Shown: positions 41,575 to 50,668 of the stretch, one piece after another
How positions within the stretch are numbered: the stretch's first letter is position 1
How the letters are laid out: each line of letters starts with the position of its first letter
NCBI GenBank assembly: GCA_003559215.1
Contig: PWMF01000192.1
Span: forward strand, 1 to 64,000
Source of the DNA: Natrialbaceae archaeon
GTDB taxonomy: Archaea; Halobacteriota; Halobacteria; Halobacteriales; Natrialbaceae
DNA: 64,000 bases
Direction: 5' to 3'
The notes under the pieces: model-generated
What the model was told of the DNA's origin: nothing
What the model saw: only the letters and a program-made list of their open reading frames with translations
Databases searched by the model: none
Program-made: the position numbers and the translations under genes

Positions 41575-42410
41575 TGTTGGTCCAGGTGCTGCTCCAGCTG
41601 GCCGTCGTCGTCACCCTGCTGACGCTCGCGGGGATCGCCGTCATCGTCGGTCGGTACCGACTCCGGGACACGCGCCACGAGTGGACGTCCCGGCTTCGCG
41701 CGGCCACCCCGATCACGGTCGTGCTCGCCGTCGTGTTGCTCGGCAACGGCGTCGCCAGACAGATCGTCCCCGACCTCTCCTGGATGATCGGCTGGAATCT
41801 CACGTGGGCGATCTACGACCTCGAGGGGCAGTTCATCCTCTGGCTGCAGTCCTTCGAGACGCCGGCGCTGACCGCCTTCTTCTCGTTCGTCTACATCTAC
41901 GGCTACGTCTTCCTGCTGATCTTCCCCGTGATCGCGTACTTCGCGCTGTCGAACACGCGACCGCTGCGGGAGCTGCTGACCGCGTACACGCTCAACTACG
42001 TGCTCGGAATAGTGTTGTACACGTTCGTCATCGCCTACGGCCCGCGAAACATGATGCCCGAACTCGTCGACGCGCTGATGTACGACACCTATCCACGCTA
42101 CCAGCACCTCACCCGGCAGGTCAACCGCAACACGAACGTCTTCCCCTCGCTGCACACCTCGCTGGCTGCCACCGTCGGTATCCTGGCCTACCAGACCCGG
42201 GAGGTCTACCCGCGCTGGGCCGTCGTCGCGGTCCCGCTCGCGATCAGCGTCGCGATTTCGACGATGTATCTGGGGATCCACTGGGCGATCGACGTCGTCG
42301 CGGGGATCGTCCTCGCGTACGTCTGCGTTGAACTCGCGGGCGTCCTCGTCGGTCGGTGGTCCGTCACCGAACGGTTCGACGTCGGAAGCCCACTCTCCCG
42401 GCTGCGCTGA
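41574..42410 (+). CDS. PAP2/AUR1-like membrane phosphatase or transferase, copy 2
   Basis: The 278-residue paralogue of the gene at 38911 has the same six-helix layout and motifs NVFPSLHTSLAATVG, AISTMYLGIHWAIDVVAG and AYGPRNMMPEL. The two copies are similar through the whole length, including FFSFVYIYGYVFLLIFPVI. Translation overlap with the upstream lipoprotein suggests that the products act together at the membrane surface. Confidence 0.86.
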   Translation: MLVQVLLQLAVVVTLLTLAGIAVIVGRYRLRDTRHEWTSRLRAATPITVVLAVVLLGNGVARQIVPDLSWMIGWNLTWAIYDLEGQFILWLQSFETPALTAFFSFVYIYGYVFLLIFPVIAYFALSNTRPLRELLTAYTLNYVLGIVLYTFVIAYGPRNMMPELVDALMYDTYPRYQHLTRQVNRNTNVFPSLHTSLAATVGILAYQTREVYPRWAVVAVPLAISVAISTMYLGIHWAIDVVAGIVLAYVCVELAGVLVGRWSVTERFDVGSPLSRLR

Positions 42411-42489
42411 GGGGGAGAGCGATTTCGACTCTGAAAGTGACGAACGCACGGCTATCCGAGCGAAGAGAGCGTCGAAAAAGGCGGAGTCG

Positions 42490-42852
42490 TTACTGGTCCT
42501 CGAGCGCGTCGGCGATGCGCTTGAGCGCGCGGGTCTGGTCGCGCATCTCGTCGCGGAGCTGTCGGACCTCGCGGACGAGTTCCTCGTTACCTTCGTCCTG
42601 GCCGCCGGGGCCGCCCGGACCGCCGCCGGGGCCGCCGCCCATCATGCCGCCCATCATCTGCGCGAACGGGTTGCCGCCGCCGCCGCCCATGCCGCCGGGG
42701 CCGCCACCGCCGCCGCCGAACGGGCTCTCAGGGGGCTCGCCCTCGCCTTCGCCCTCCTCGGCGCGCTTCTCGCGGATCTCCTCGACTCGCTCTCGGAACG
42801 ACTTCTCCTCGCCCTCGTCGCCGACGTCCTCGGGTTCGTTTTCGTCAGCCAT
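42490..42852 (-). CDS. Gly/Met-rich haloarchaeal hypothetical protein
   Basis: The 120-residue protein has a charged helix (SFRERVEEIREKRAEEGEG), a low-complexity stretch of Gly, Met and Pro (PFAQMMGGMMGGGPGG) and a final coiled coil (ELVREVRQLRDEMRDQTRAL). I used ATG 42850-42852; the longer frame upstream overlaps the next promoter region. The Met/Gly run is unlike its neighbours. Function unknown. Confidence 0.7.
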   Translation of the reverse strand: MADENEPEDVGDEGEEKSFRERVEEIREKRAEEGEGEGEPPESPFGGGGGGPGGMGGGGGNPFAQMMGGMMGGGPGGGPGGPGGQDEGNEELVREVRQLRDEMRDQTRALKRIADALEDQ

Positions 42853-43075
42853 ACCTTCGGGTTCCGTAGCGCAGCGGAAAAGGATTGCCATGTTCCCGAC
42901 CGCCGACGCGTTTATCGGGCTCCTCGAGCCCGGGTAGCCGGCACGAAGGTGCGAGACGCCGCCCCGTCGATCCGTCCACGAACACTCAAGCCGCACGCTT
43001 CTTGCGAACCTCGCCGAACGGCCTGGCGTGCAACCGAACGTCGAGACGACCCCCTCGAGGAGTCGGTGACCGCCC

Positions 43076-43705
43076 GTGGATCGAAACCCCACCAGACGGC
43101 AGGCGATCGCGGGGATCGGGAGCGCGGTCGCCGTCGGTGCAGCGAGTACGAGTGCGAGCGCGCAGCCGACCGACGCGGTCGTCGACGCCGACCGTGATAG
43201 CGAGGACGACTATCCGCTGTGTCTGTACAAACCGAACGACGACGGCGAGTGGCAGCCCGCACTGCCGATCAACGTCCACGCCCGCGCCGACGGCCCCGAG
43301 TCGGCGCTCGAGGCCGTCGAGGACGGGTTCACCGGGCTGGGAAACCTCGAGTGGACGCCCGCGCTCCCCGACGCGACCGCGAAGGCGTGGGATCCCGAGG
43401 CGGCGGAACTCGTCCCGCCTGACGCCTCGTACCGGCGACCGAAGGCGGGCGACGAGTGGGACCACGTCCACGTCTGGCGCGTCGACGACGACCGGGCCGC
43501 GATCCACGCACACCTCGACGTGTTCGACCTCACCGCCTCGCACTTCCACCGGGGTGCTCAGTACGGCGACGCGGCCGCGGACGTCGTGGCTCACCTAACC
43601 GGTGAGGGATGGACCGAGCGAACACCGTACGACATCGACTACGGCGTCGAGGACGCCCGCCTCGAGCGCTGGGGAGAGACGGGCGACGCGAAACTGGAGT
43701 ACTGA
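43076..43705 (+). CDS. Tat-exported protein of unknown function
   Basis: From GTG 43076 the 209-residue protein begins with a twin-arginine signal (NPTRRQAIAGIGSAVAVGAA) ending in an ASA-Q cleavage site, so it is secreted. The mature part has LPINVHARADGPESALEAV, WDHVHVWRVDDD and HLDVFDLTASHFHRGAQY, with several His that might bind a metal. No family recognised. The start codon is GTG; no ATG lies in a better place. Confidence 0.7.
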   Translation: MDRNPTRRQAIAGIGSAVAVGAASTSASAQPTDAVVDADRDSEDDYPLCLYKPNDDGEWQPALPINVHARADGPESALEAVEDGFTGLGNLEWTPALPDATAKAWDPEAAELVPPDASYRRPKAGDEWDHVHVWRVDDDRAAIHAHLDVFDLTASHFHRGAQYGDAAADVVAHLTGEGWTERTPYDIDYGVEDARLERWGETGDAKLEY

Positions 43706-43759
43706 CGGCTCTCGAGGTGTCGAAGCGCCTAGTCGGGGAAGCGAGATCGCAGGACCCGG

Positions 43760-44512
43760 TCAGCCGAACGATCCCAGCGACGACTGGAGATTCTGACTCG
43801 GCTCTCCCTCCGTGATCTCGTAGCCCACGAGGCCGCGCATGTCGACGGCGTAGGTCGTTCCGCCCGTCTCGAGGACCAGCAGCCGCCCCTTCACCCCGCG
43901 GACCGTCCCCGAGGCCACCGTCTCCCGAACCGGTCGGCTCTCGAGGTCGAGCCCGTACTCGAGGTCGAACCGGTCGATGACGTCGAACTCGTCGAGGACC
44001 GTCTCCCAGGCAGACTCGTCGACGGTGCTGGCCAGCGAGGCGACCTTCCGGCCCGTTCGGACGCGATCGACCAGCCAGTCGGCGATCTCGGCCTCGAGCT
44101 CGCGGGCGATTCGGCCGTTCGAGACCGTGTGGACGTGGGCCGCCCGGTCGGCGCCCTGCTCGCGGAGGCGGGTCTCGAGACGGCGGGACTTGGTGACGCC
44201 GACCTTGAACGTGTCCGGGGCGAACGCGGCGAGGTAGACGGCGTGTTCCTGGTAGCAGTCCATCTCCGGTTTGAGGCAGGTGCCCGTACAGCGGGCGCAG
44301 ATCCACGTGCTCGTGTGGTACTCGCAGTAGGGCGCCCTCGAGCGGTCGCAGGAAACGTGTTCGCCGTCGTCGATCGTGCCCGCACAGCGTCGCGAACCGA
44401 GGGCGTACGAGAGGGGTTCGCCGGGCTCGAGCGGAACGGACTCGACAGTGTTGTCGTCGCTCACCAGCAGGGCCGACCCGCGTCCGCTCGGCTCGTAGCC
44501 GACGAATTGCAT
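43760..44512 (-). CDS. DUF2797 protein with GIY-YIG-like segment
   Basis: The 250-residue protein has a Cys-rich start (RRCAGTI, HVSCDRSRAPYCEYH, ICARCTGTCLKPEMDC) that could bind two zinc ions. Then a segment HAVYLAAFAPDTFKVGVTKS-RRLETRLREQGA resembles the GIY-YIG nuclease fold, followed by an OB-like C-terminus. From memory this is the DUF2797 family. Whether it cuts nucleic acid is unknown. It is transcribed convergently with the Tat-exported protein gene. Confidence 0.78.
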   Translation of the reverse strand: MQFVGYEPSGRGSALLVSDDNTVESVPLEPGEPLSYALGSRRCAGTIDDGEHVSCDRSRAPYCEYHTSTWICARCTGTCLKPEMDCYQEHAVYLAAFAPDTFKVGVTKSRRLETRLREQGADRAAHVHTVSNGRIARELEAEIADWLVDRVRTGRKVASLASTVDESAWETVLDEFDVIDRFDLEYGLDLESRPVRETVASGTVRGVKGRLLVLETGGTTYAVDMRGLVGYEITEGEPSQNLQSSLGSFG

Positions 44513-44560
44513 GCGACGGGGTTGGCGCCGGGTGCGGATAGGCGTACCGTTCCCGGGTAC

Positions 44561-45157
44561 TCACTCGCGTTCGAAGACCAGTCCGTAGTGGTACGGCGGA
44601 AGCTCGAGCGCGCGGTCGGCGGCGAACTCGCCGTGTCCGAGGACGGCCTCGCGGGTCTCCTCGGGACCGACCCGAAGCTCGGTGGGTGGCCCGCGGGCCT
44701 CCCCCGCGACGGTCGTCTCCTCGCGCGGGCGCTCGGCCCAGTTGACGACGACGAACGAGCCGCCCGGACGAAGCGAGTTCGCGACAGCCTCGAGGAGTCG
44801 CCCTCGGTCGTCGACGCCGTGGAAAGCGTTCGCCAGAAGCACCGTCTCGACCGGTTCGGGGAGGATCCCGTCCAGATTGCGGGCGTCGCCGTGGATCGTG
44901 TGCACGTTCTCGATCCCCTGCATGGAAGCGATGTCCTCGAGGTCCGCGAGCAGGTCGGCCTCGAGGTCGACGGCGTACACCGGCGCGGGCGCGACGATCC
45001 GGGCGGCCGGCAGTGCGAGATAGTCGTCGCCGGAGCCGACCTCGGCAAGGGTCGTCCCGCACTCGACCCCAAGTTCGCGAAGCGTCGCCCCCGGCGTCGG
45101 CCAGAGCCTGCCCCACCAGCTCCAGTCGGGTTGGCCCGTGTTCCGAAACGAGTCCAT
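44561..45157 (-). CDS. Class I SAM-dependent methyltransferase
   Basis: The 198-residue protein has motif I LAEVGSGDDYLALPAAR, the acidic ribose-binding residue in VYAVDLEADLL, VHTIHGDARNLDGIL and ETVLLANAFHGVDDRGRLL with LRPGGSFVVVNW. The substrate is unknown. It lies upstream of the DUF2797 gene on the same strand with 48 nt between. Confidence 0.83.
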   Translation of the reverse strand: MDSFRNTGQPDWSWWGRLWPTPGATLRELGVECGTTLAEVGSGDDYLALPAARIVAPAPVYAVDLEADLLADLEDIASMQGIENVHTIHGDARNLDGILPEPVETVLLANAFHGVDDRGRLLEAVANSLRPGGSFVVVNWAERPREETTVAGEARGPPTELRVGPEETREAVLGHGEFAADRALELPPYHYGLVFERE

Positions 45158-45262
45158 ACCGGAACTCGCGTCCGCGCGTTCGTATGCGTTCCGTTCGTGC
45201 GCGGTCGCCGGTCGATCGATGCCGGCTGAAAAACTATACGGCGGGCCGGCGCAGGTCCGCGT

Positions 45263-45610
45263 ATGGCACTCGAGGGACGACTCGAGGTGGAGGTATCGTC
45301 GAACGGAGAGGCCGAGACAGTTCGGTTCGAGTTCGCCGTGAGGAACGCGGGCACCGACCCCGTCGAGCTCCAGTTTTCCGACGCCTGCAAGGCGGAGTTC
45401 GTCGTCGAGGAGGAGGGACGGGAGGTATGGCGGTACACCGACGGACGGATGTTCGCCCAGATGATCAGCTCCGAGCGGATCGCTCCCGACGAGACCGCGA
45501 CCTACGAGGCCGAGTGGGAGGAGCCCCGCTCCGGCGAGTACACCGCCGTCGCGGAGCTGCGCGCCCAGGAGGCGACGTGCGATGCCCGCACCGGCTTCTC
45601 GGTCCAGTAA
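45263..45610 (+). CDS. BsuPI-type intracellular proteinase inhibitor domain protein
   Basis: The 115-residue all-beta protein has RFEFAVRNAGTDPVELQFSD, a VWRYTDGRMFAQMISSERI segment and a closing ETATYEAEWEEP, matching the BsuPI/IPI fold. No signal peptide, so cytoplasmic. The role is uncertain; the family is named for a Bacillus protease inhibitor. Confidence 0.8.
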   Translation: MALEGRLEVEVSSNGEAETVRFEFAVRNAGTDPVELQFSDACKAEFVVEEEGREVWRYTDGRMFAQMISSERIAPDETATYEAEWEEPRSGEYTAVAELRAQEATCDARTGFSVQ

Positions 45611-45699
45611 CCGAGAGCCGAACCGTCGCAGGGGTTCGGCCGACGACGACCCGTGCCCCCAGCGAAGTCCCTAAACGGCACCCCTCCTAACGGCCGCGT

Positions 45700-46602
45700 A
45701 TGCAAGCGCTGGTCGTCGCGGCACACGGATCGCACCTGAATCCGGACGCCTCGGATCCGACCTACGCCCACGCCGACACCGTCCGCGAGACGGGGGCGTT
45801 CGACGAGGTCCGCGAGGCGTTCTGGAAGGAGGAACCACACTTCCGCGAGGTGATCCGCACCCTCGAGTCCGAGGAGGTGTTCGTCGTTCCGCTCTTTATC
45901 AGCGAGGGCTACTTCACCGAGCAGGTCATCCCTCGAGAGCTTCGCCTCGAAGGCTGGGACCCTGCGAAGTGGGACTCGGACGGAACCGACGCCTCGCAGG
46001 TGACTCTCGAGGCCGGAGACGTCGACAAGACGGTCCACTACTGCGGTCCCGTCGGTACCCACGACGCGATGACCGACGTGATCGTCCAGCGCGCCGAGAG
46101 CGTCACCGAGAACCCTGACGTCGGCGAAGGTGTCGGCCTCGCGGTCGTCGGCCACGGCACCGAGCGAAACGAGAACTCGGCGAAGGCCATCGAGTACCAC
46201 GCCGACCGCATCCGCGAGCGAGACCGCTTCGACGAGGTGAAAGCCCTGTTCATGGACGAGGAGCCGGAAGTCGACGACGTCACCGACTTTTTCGAAAGCG
46301 GCGACGTCGTGGTGGTTCCGCTCTTCGTCGCCGACGGCTACCACACCCAGGAGGACATCCCCGAAGACATGGGGCTGACCGAGGACTACCGCCTGGGGTG
46401 GGACGTCCCGACGGAGGTCGACGGCCACCGGATCTGGTACGCCGGCGCCGTCGGCACCGAGGGACTGATGGCCGACGTCCTCCTCGAGCGGGCGGCCGAC
46501 GCCGGCGCGGAGCTGGGTGACGCCATCGAGCGCGTTCGCGCTGTGACCGCCGGGAGCGACGACGCAGCGACCGACGAGCCGGAACCGACGGCGGGGAACT
46601 GA
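45700..46602 (+). CDS. CbiX-type chelatase, second copy
   Basis: The 300-residue protein has two chelatase halves, each with a His site: VVAAHGSHLNPDASDPTYAH at the start and AVVGHGTERNENSAKAIEYH near 147. Further marks are VFVVPLFISEGYFTEQVIP and VVVVPLFVADGYHTQEDIP. Unlike the CbiX at 2215 it lacks a fused ferredoxin. It is followed after 2 nt by a DR2241-type Fe-S gene, and in Deinococcus the two are one protein. The substrate may be sirohydrochlorin with Co2+ or Fe2+. TATA-like CCTAAACG is at 45670-45677. Confidence 0.87.
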   Translation: MQALVVAAHGSHLNPDASDPTYAHADTVRETGAFDEVREAFWKEEPHFREVIRTLESEEVFVVPLFISEGYFTEQVIPRELRLEGWDPAKWDSDGTDASQVTLEAGDVDKTVHYCGPVGTHDAMTDVIVQRAESVTENPDVGEGVGLAVVGHGTERNENSAKAIEYHADRIRERDRFDEVKALFMDEEPEVDDVTDFFESGDVVVVPLFVADGYHTQEDIPEDMGLTEDYRLGWDVPTEVDGHRIWYAGAVGTEGLMADVLLERAADAGAELGDAIERVRAVTAGSDDAATDEPEPTAGN

Positions 46603-46604
46603 GC

Positions 46605-47735
46605 GTGGCGGACCCGACATCCGATCTCGAGCCCCTATTCGCCGCCGCCGACGAGGGAGTCGCTCTCGACGGCCTCGTCCTCGAGCGGGCAGCCGACGGA
46701 ACGTACGCGCTCGAGACGCCGACCGCCGATCACAGCGCCCTCGCGGAGGACGAACTCCGGAGCGCTCTCGAGTCGGTTCCGGCCCTCGTCTCGAACTGGC
46801 GCTACTGGGACGCGATCGGCGGTGAGGGGACGGCGCGACGGGCCTTCCTGCGATGGTGCGAGCGGGCACCCCTGGCCGACGCGACGACCGCGAACCGGAC
46901 GCTCGAGGACGATCCGCTCGAGGTGCCCGAGCGCTACGACGCGCTCGATGAGGGCATCGTCCGAGAGTGGGGACAGCTCCGGATCACCGCCCGGTTGGTC
47001 GACGGTGGCGAGGGCGAACGCCGGTACGAACTTCGCCACGTCGACGATGCCGACCGCGCCCGCGAGGAACTCGAGCCCTGCGAGGATCCCCGCGACGCCC
47101 GCGAACTCTCGACGGACGACGGGGACGGACGCTACCGACCGCTGAAGACCGCCCCGACGCTGCGGTCAGGGTGGATCTTCTCCGAGCTCTCGGGCCGAGC
47201 GCTCGTCGACGCGGTCGAGTTCTTTTACCCGGCGACGATCGCCAACTGGCACCGCGAGCTGCGCGGCGAGCTCGACGTCGACCACTGGCTCGAGACCGCC
47301 GAGCGCCAGACGGGGATCTACGACGTGATCGACGAGCTCCCCCGCGAGGCCGTCGGCTGGATGGCCGAGGCCTGCTGCGTCGACTCGCAGTGTCTCCGTC
47401 GTCGGGAGTGGCAGTACGACGAGGACGACGACCTCGAGCCGCCGGGCGGCGACGGCCCGTTCCCCTGCCGGGAGCCCTGTTCGCTCGTCGTTGCGGCCGC
47501 CCGCAAGTGGGCGATCCTCGAGTCCGAAGAAGAGCGCACGTACGAACTCGAGCTAACGACGAGTGAGCTCAACCAGCTCGCCGAGCTGATCGACGCGGTC
47601 GCGGACGGTCGCACGGGCGAGATCCGCGAGGCCGACGTCAACGACGGGGCGAACCGCTACCGGGCGCGGTACCTCCGGGCGAAGCGGTTCGACGAGAACG
47701 GCGGGCTCGAGGCGACGGAGCGGGAACGGAACTAG
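46605..47735 (+). CDS. DR2241-type iron-sulfur partner of CbiX
   Basis: The 376-residue protein starts at GTG 46605, 2 nt after the chelatase stop. It corresponds to the non-chelatase part of Deinococcus DR2241 as I remember that family. Cysteines in EACCVDSQC and FPCREPCS (around 257-297) are the candidate 4Fe-4S ligands. Conserved aromatic stretches are LVSNWRYWDAIG and VEFFYPATIANWHRE. It may stabilise the chelatase or carry out redox chemistry on the tetrapyrrole; both are inference. Confidence 0.82.
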   Translation: MADPTSDLEPLFAAADEGVALDGLVLERAADGTYALETPTADHSALAEDELRSALESVPALVSNWRYWDAIGGEGTARRAFLRWCERAPLADATTANRTLEDDPLEVPERYDALDEGIVREWGQLRITARLVDGGEGERRYELRHVDDADRAREELEPCEDPRDARELSTDDGDGRYRPLKTAPTLRSGWIFSELSGRALVDAVEFFYPATIANWHRELRGELDVDHWLETAERQTGIYDVIDELPREAVGWMAEACCVDSQCLRRREWQYDEDDDLEPPGGDGPFPCREPCSLVVAAARKWAILESEEERTYELELTTSELNQLAELIDAVADGRTGEIREADVNDGANRYRARYLRAKRFDENGGLEATERERN

Positions 47736-48337
47736 GGTCGAAAGCGCAACGCGACCGCGGCGACGACGGTGACCGCGACGACGGCGAAGGCAGCGATGGC
47801 GGCCGTCCCGCCGGCCACCGCGGCGACAGCGAGGGCGAACGCAAGCGCGACGACGACGGCCCCGAGCGCGAGCGCGGCGAAGGCCGCCGGTCCGACATCG
47901 CCGGGCAGTCCGAGATCGCCGAACAGCGGCTCGGACGGCTCCGGCGACTGGTCAGTCGGGGACCGTTTTGGCTTCGCGAGGGATTCGTCGATCTCGACCC
48001 GATCGGGACCGGGCTCGACGGTGACGGCGATCGCGGCCGACTCGGCGCCGTACCCCGTCGAGACCTCGAGGAACCCCTGGACCGCCTCCTCGAGCCCACC
48101 TGCGTCGACGTCGATCGGGACCGGCGTTCGCGCGTCGGCTTCGACGTAGTAGTTCGACTGGGGAAGCGAGGCGACGCGAGCGAGTTCCTCGTCGAGCCAG
48201 CAGTGGACGTGAGTCGGGGAGTCGTGGCCCTCCAGCAGCAGCGTGAACGGCTCGGAGGTCTCGAACGTAGCGGTCGCTGCCTCGAGTCGCTCGGGCGAGT
48301 CGCGGTTGACGTGGACGGTGACCGCTGGGGTGAACAC
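47732..48337 (-). CDS. Haloarchaeal protein with C-terminal membrane helices
   Basis: The 201-residue protein starts at GTG 48337 (FTPAVTVHVNRDSPERL). The first 110 residues are a soluble beta-rich domain, then a Ser/Pro linker, then two Ala/Val-rich membrane helices (PAAFAALALGAVVVALAFAL, AAIAAFAVVAVTVVAAVAL). It is probably anchored at the inner face. No family name I can support. It overlaps the DR2241 gene end by 4 nt on the other strand. Confidence 0.7.
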   Translation of the reverse strand: MFTPAVTVHVNRDSPERLEAATATFETSEPFTLLLEGHDSPTHVHCWLDEELARVASLPQSNYYVEADARTPVPIDVDAGGLEEAVQGFLEVSTGYGAESAAIAVTVEPGPDRVEIDESLAKPKRSPTDQSPEPSEPLFGDLGLPGDVGPAAFAALALGAVVVALAFALAVAAVAGGTAAIAAFAVVAVTVVAAVALRFRP

Positions 48338-48352
48338 GGTTCAGTGAGGCGT

Positions 48353-48547
48353 TCAGGCGGGGGATTTGTCGCGCATGTCCGGCGGCAGCAGGTTCGGAAT
48401 GCCGTCCTCGATGGGGTAACGCTCGCCGCACTCGGTACAGGTCAGCGTTCCGCTGATAACCTCGTCGCCCTCGTATTCGGGGTCTTCGAGCTCCAGTTCG
48501 TGTTTGTCGAGTGGACAGCAGAGGATCTCCAGCAGCGACTCCTTCAT
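48353..48547 (-). CDS. Trm112-family methyltransferase activator
   Basis: The 64-residue zinc protein begins MKESLLEILCCPLDKHELEL and has LTCTECGERYPIEDGIPNLLP, the Trm112/YcaR layout with Cys10-Cys11 region and CxxC. Trm112 activates methyltransferases acting on tRNA, rRNA and release factors in archaea. Two class I methyltransferases are encoded in this window (44561, 54899), but partnership is not shown. Confidence 0.88.
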   Translation of the reverse strand: MKESLLEILCCPLDKHELELEDPEYEGDEVISGTLTCTECGERYPIEDGIPNLLPPDMRDKSPA

Positions 48548-48669
48548 ACTACGACAGGCGAACGCATACAGCAAAAGGCTTCGGGAACGCCGCGGCGACG
48601 GCCGGATTCCCTCGAGCACGGTGGACCGACTCGAACGCGACTCCCGTGATCGCCCGTGCCGACGGAACG

Positions 48670-50034
48670 CTACTCGTAGGGGTTCTCGACGACGACGGTC
48701 TCCTCGCGACCGGGACCGACGCCGATCGCGTAGATCGACGCCCCGAGTTCGTCGGCGACGTACTCGAGGTAGGTGCGGGCGTTCTCGGGGATCGCCTCGT
48801 ACCCCTTCTCGGCGACCTCGCTCCAGTCGACGTCCGCCCAGCCATCGAAGGACTTCAGGTTCGCCTCGCAGTCGCCCCACTTCTCGGTCGTCGGCGGCAT
48901 CGTAAGGACCTCTTCGCCTTCGAGCTCGTAGCTGTGGCCCACTCGTACCTCCTCGAGACCCGCGAGGACGTCGATGTGGTTGATCGCGAGCCCGGTGAAG
49001 CCGTTCGCGCGGGCGGCGTGGCGCAGCATGGGCATGTCGAGCCAGCCGACCCGGCGGGGACGGCCGGTGACGGTACCGTACTCCCCACCCTCGTCGCGGA
49101 TGTAGGTCGCGAGCTCCTCTTCATCCTCGCCCGCGCCTTGGTCGCCGTCGTAGTCGGGCGTCTGACCCTCGACGCCGCCGAGTTCCGTCGGGAGCGGCCC
49201 CGTTCCGACCCGGGAGAGATAGGCCTTAACGATCCCGATGACCTCGCCCTGCCCGACGACGGTCGGGCCGAGCCCGGTACCGACCGTCGCTCCGCCCGCG
49301 GTCGGGTTCGAGGACGTGACGTAGGGGTAAATCCCGTGGTCGATGTCGATCGAGGTTCCCTGTGCGCCCTCGAGCATCACGTTGTCGCCGTCGTCGATGC
49401 GCTTCTGGAGGTAGGTTCCGCAGTCGACGGTCATCCCCTCCTCGGCGAGCCGTTCGCCGTACTCGCGGTAGGTCTCGAAGAGATGATCGACGTCGAACGC
49501 CTCGTCGGGGTCGGCGCCGAAGACCTCCTTGGCCAGCGCGCGCTTCTGGGGGACGACGTACTCGAGGCGCTCGCGGAGGGTGTCGGGATCGAGCAGGTCG
49601 CCGACGCGGATTCCGCGACGGCCGGCCTTGTCCTCGTAGGTCGGGCCGATCCCGCGTTTGGTCGTGCCGGCCGCGAGGTCCTCCTTCTCGTCCTCCTCGA
49701 TCCCATCGAGCGCGCGGTGGTAGGGGAGGATGACGTGTGCCCGCTCGGCGACCCGCACGTCGGGCTCGAGCCCGCGTTCGCGGAGCGTATCGATTTCGTC
49801 GAACAGCGTTTCGGGATTAACGACGCAGCCGTTTCCCAGCACGCCGACTTTCCCCCGGACGGCGCCGGAGGGAACGAGCGACAGCTTGTACTTCTCGCCG
49901 CCGTGAACGACGGTGTGGCCTGCGTTGTCGCCTCCCTGATAGCGGGCGACGACGTCGGCGGCGTCGCCGTAGAGATCGACGACGCCACCCTTGCCTTCGT
50001 CGCCGAGTTGGGACCCGACGATTGTGACGGTCAT
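48670..50034 (-). CDS. purA: Adenylosuccinate synthetase PurA
   Basis: The 454-residue enzyme joins IMP and aspartate using GTP in AMP synthesis. Marks are GSQLGDEGKGGVVDLYG (P-loop), GGDNAGHTVVHGGEKYKL, TTKRGIGPTYEDK, EGAQGTSIDIDHGIYPYVTSSN and GRPRRVGWLDMPML. An acidic insertion (residues 295-312, DYDGDQGAGEDEEELATY) is haloarchaeal. On the minus strand TTTATC at 50060-50065 lies 26-31 nt upstream of the ATG, so the message is probably leaderless. Confidence 0.96.
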   Translation of the reverse strand: MTVTIVGSQLGDEGKGGVVDLYGDAADVVARYQGGDNAGHTVVHGGEKYKLSLVPSGAVRGKVGVLGNGCVVNPETLFDEIDTLRERGLEPDVRVAERAHVILPYHRALDGIEEDEKEDLAAGTTKRGIGPTYEDKAGRRGIRVGDLLDPDTLRERLEYVVPQKRALAKEVFGADPDEAFDVDHLFETYREYGERLAEEGMTVDCGTYLQKRIDDGDNVMLEGAQGTSIDIDHGIYPYVTSSNPTAGGATVGTGLGPTVVGQGEVIGIVKAYLSRVGTGPLPTELGGVEGQTPDYDGDQGAGEDEEELATYIRDEGGEYGTVTGRPRRVGWLDMPMLRHAARANGFTGLAINHIDVLAGLEEVRVGHSYELEGEEVLTMPPTTEKWGDCEANLKSFDGWADVDWSEVAEKGYEAIPENARTYLEYVADELGASIYAIGVGPGREETVVVENPYE

Positions 50035-50362
50035 AACAGCGGCGGATTCTTGCCCGGCCGATAAACAGATTACGGTCTGTGCGGACGATCAACGGGGACG
50101 ATATCCACGAACGCGAATAGGTACCGCGGCCGAGCGGCCCGCGCGCCGATCGTACTTCCACTTCCGTGCAACGGCCGCGTGGCCGTCCCCTCTCCCTGCC
50201 GAACCAGTTCGGCGGACCGAACAGGTTCCCGGCGGTGACCGCCTGCAAGCACGTGCGACCGGAAGCGTTAACTACTGACAGGAATTGACACACTGTTGAG
50301 AGTGGTCGTTTCACTCGCAGAGAGTAACTTTTAAAAGCCCCAAAGACAAGTTAACAAATGCC
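50035..50362. other. Divergent intergenic region, purA and winged-helix gene
   Basis: The 328-bp gap holds the purA TATA (TTTATC, 50060-50065, minus) and, for the gene at 50363, CTTTTAAAAG at 50329-50338 (plus), a palindromic near-consensus TATA preceded by a purine-rich BRE. No coding frame or RNA structure in the middle 200 bp could be supported. Confidence 0.6.
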
Positions 50363-50668
50363 ATGATAGACCGACTTGAGAAGGAAGTCGATATGTTGGA
50401 ACGACATCTGCAGGTGCTGAAGATGGTTATCGAGAACGAGCCGATCGGGATCGTCAAGATGTCGAACGAGACGGGCTACCCCCACCACAAGGTGCGGTAC
50501 TCGCTGCGGGTCCTCGAGGAGGAGAACCTCATCGAGCCCTCGAGCCAGGGTGCGATCAAGACCGAGCGCACCGCCGAGTTCGTCGACGACCTCGACGGCA
50601 AGATCGACGACATCGTCGACAAGCTCGAGGGAATGAAGATCGAAGACGTCGCCGAGATCGAAGGGTAA
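50363..50668 (+). CDS. Winged-helix DNA-binding protein
   Basis: The 101-residue protein has an N-terminal helix (MIDRLEKEVDMLERHLQVLK), a winged helix (ENEPIGIVKMSNETGYPHHKVRYSLRVLEEENLIEPS) and a C-terminal dimer helix (FVDDLDGKIDDIVDKLEG). It is a small haloarchaeal transcription regulator of unknown target. The very strong TATA and the T6 stop suggest high, monocistronic expression. It is not part of the purA operon. Confidence 0.85.
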   Translation: MIDRLEKEVDMLERHLQVLKMVIENEPIGIVKMSNETGYPHHKVRYSLRVLEEENLIEPSSQGAIKTERTAEFVDDLDGKIDDIVDKLEGMKIEDVAEIEG

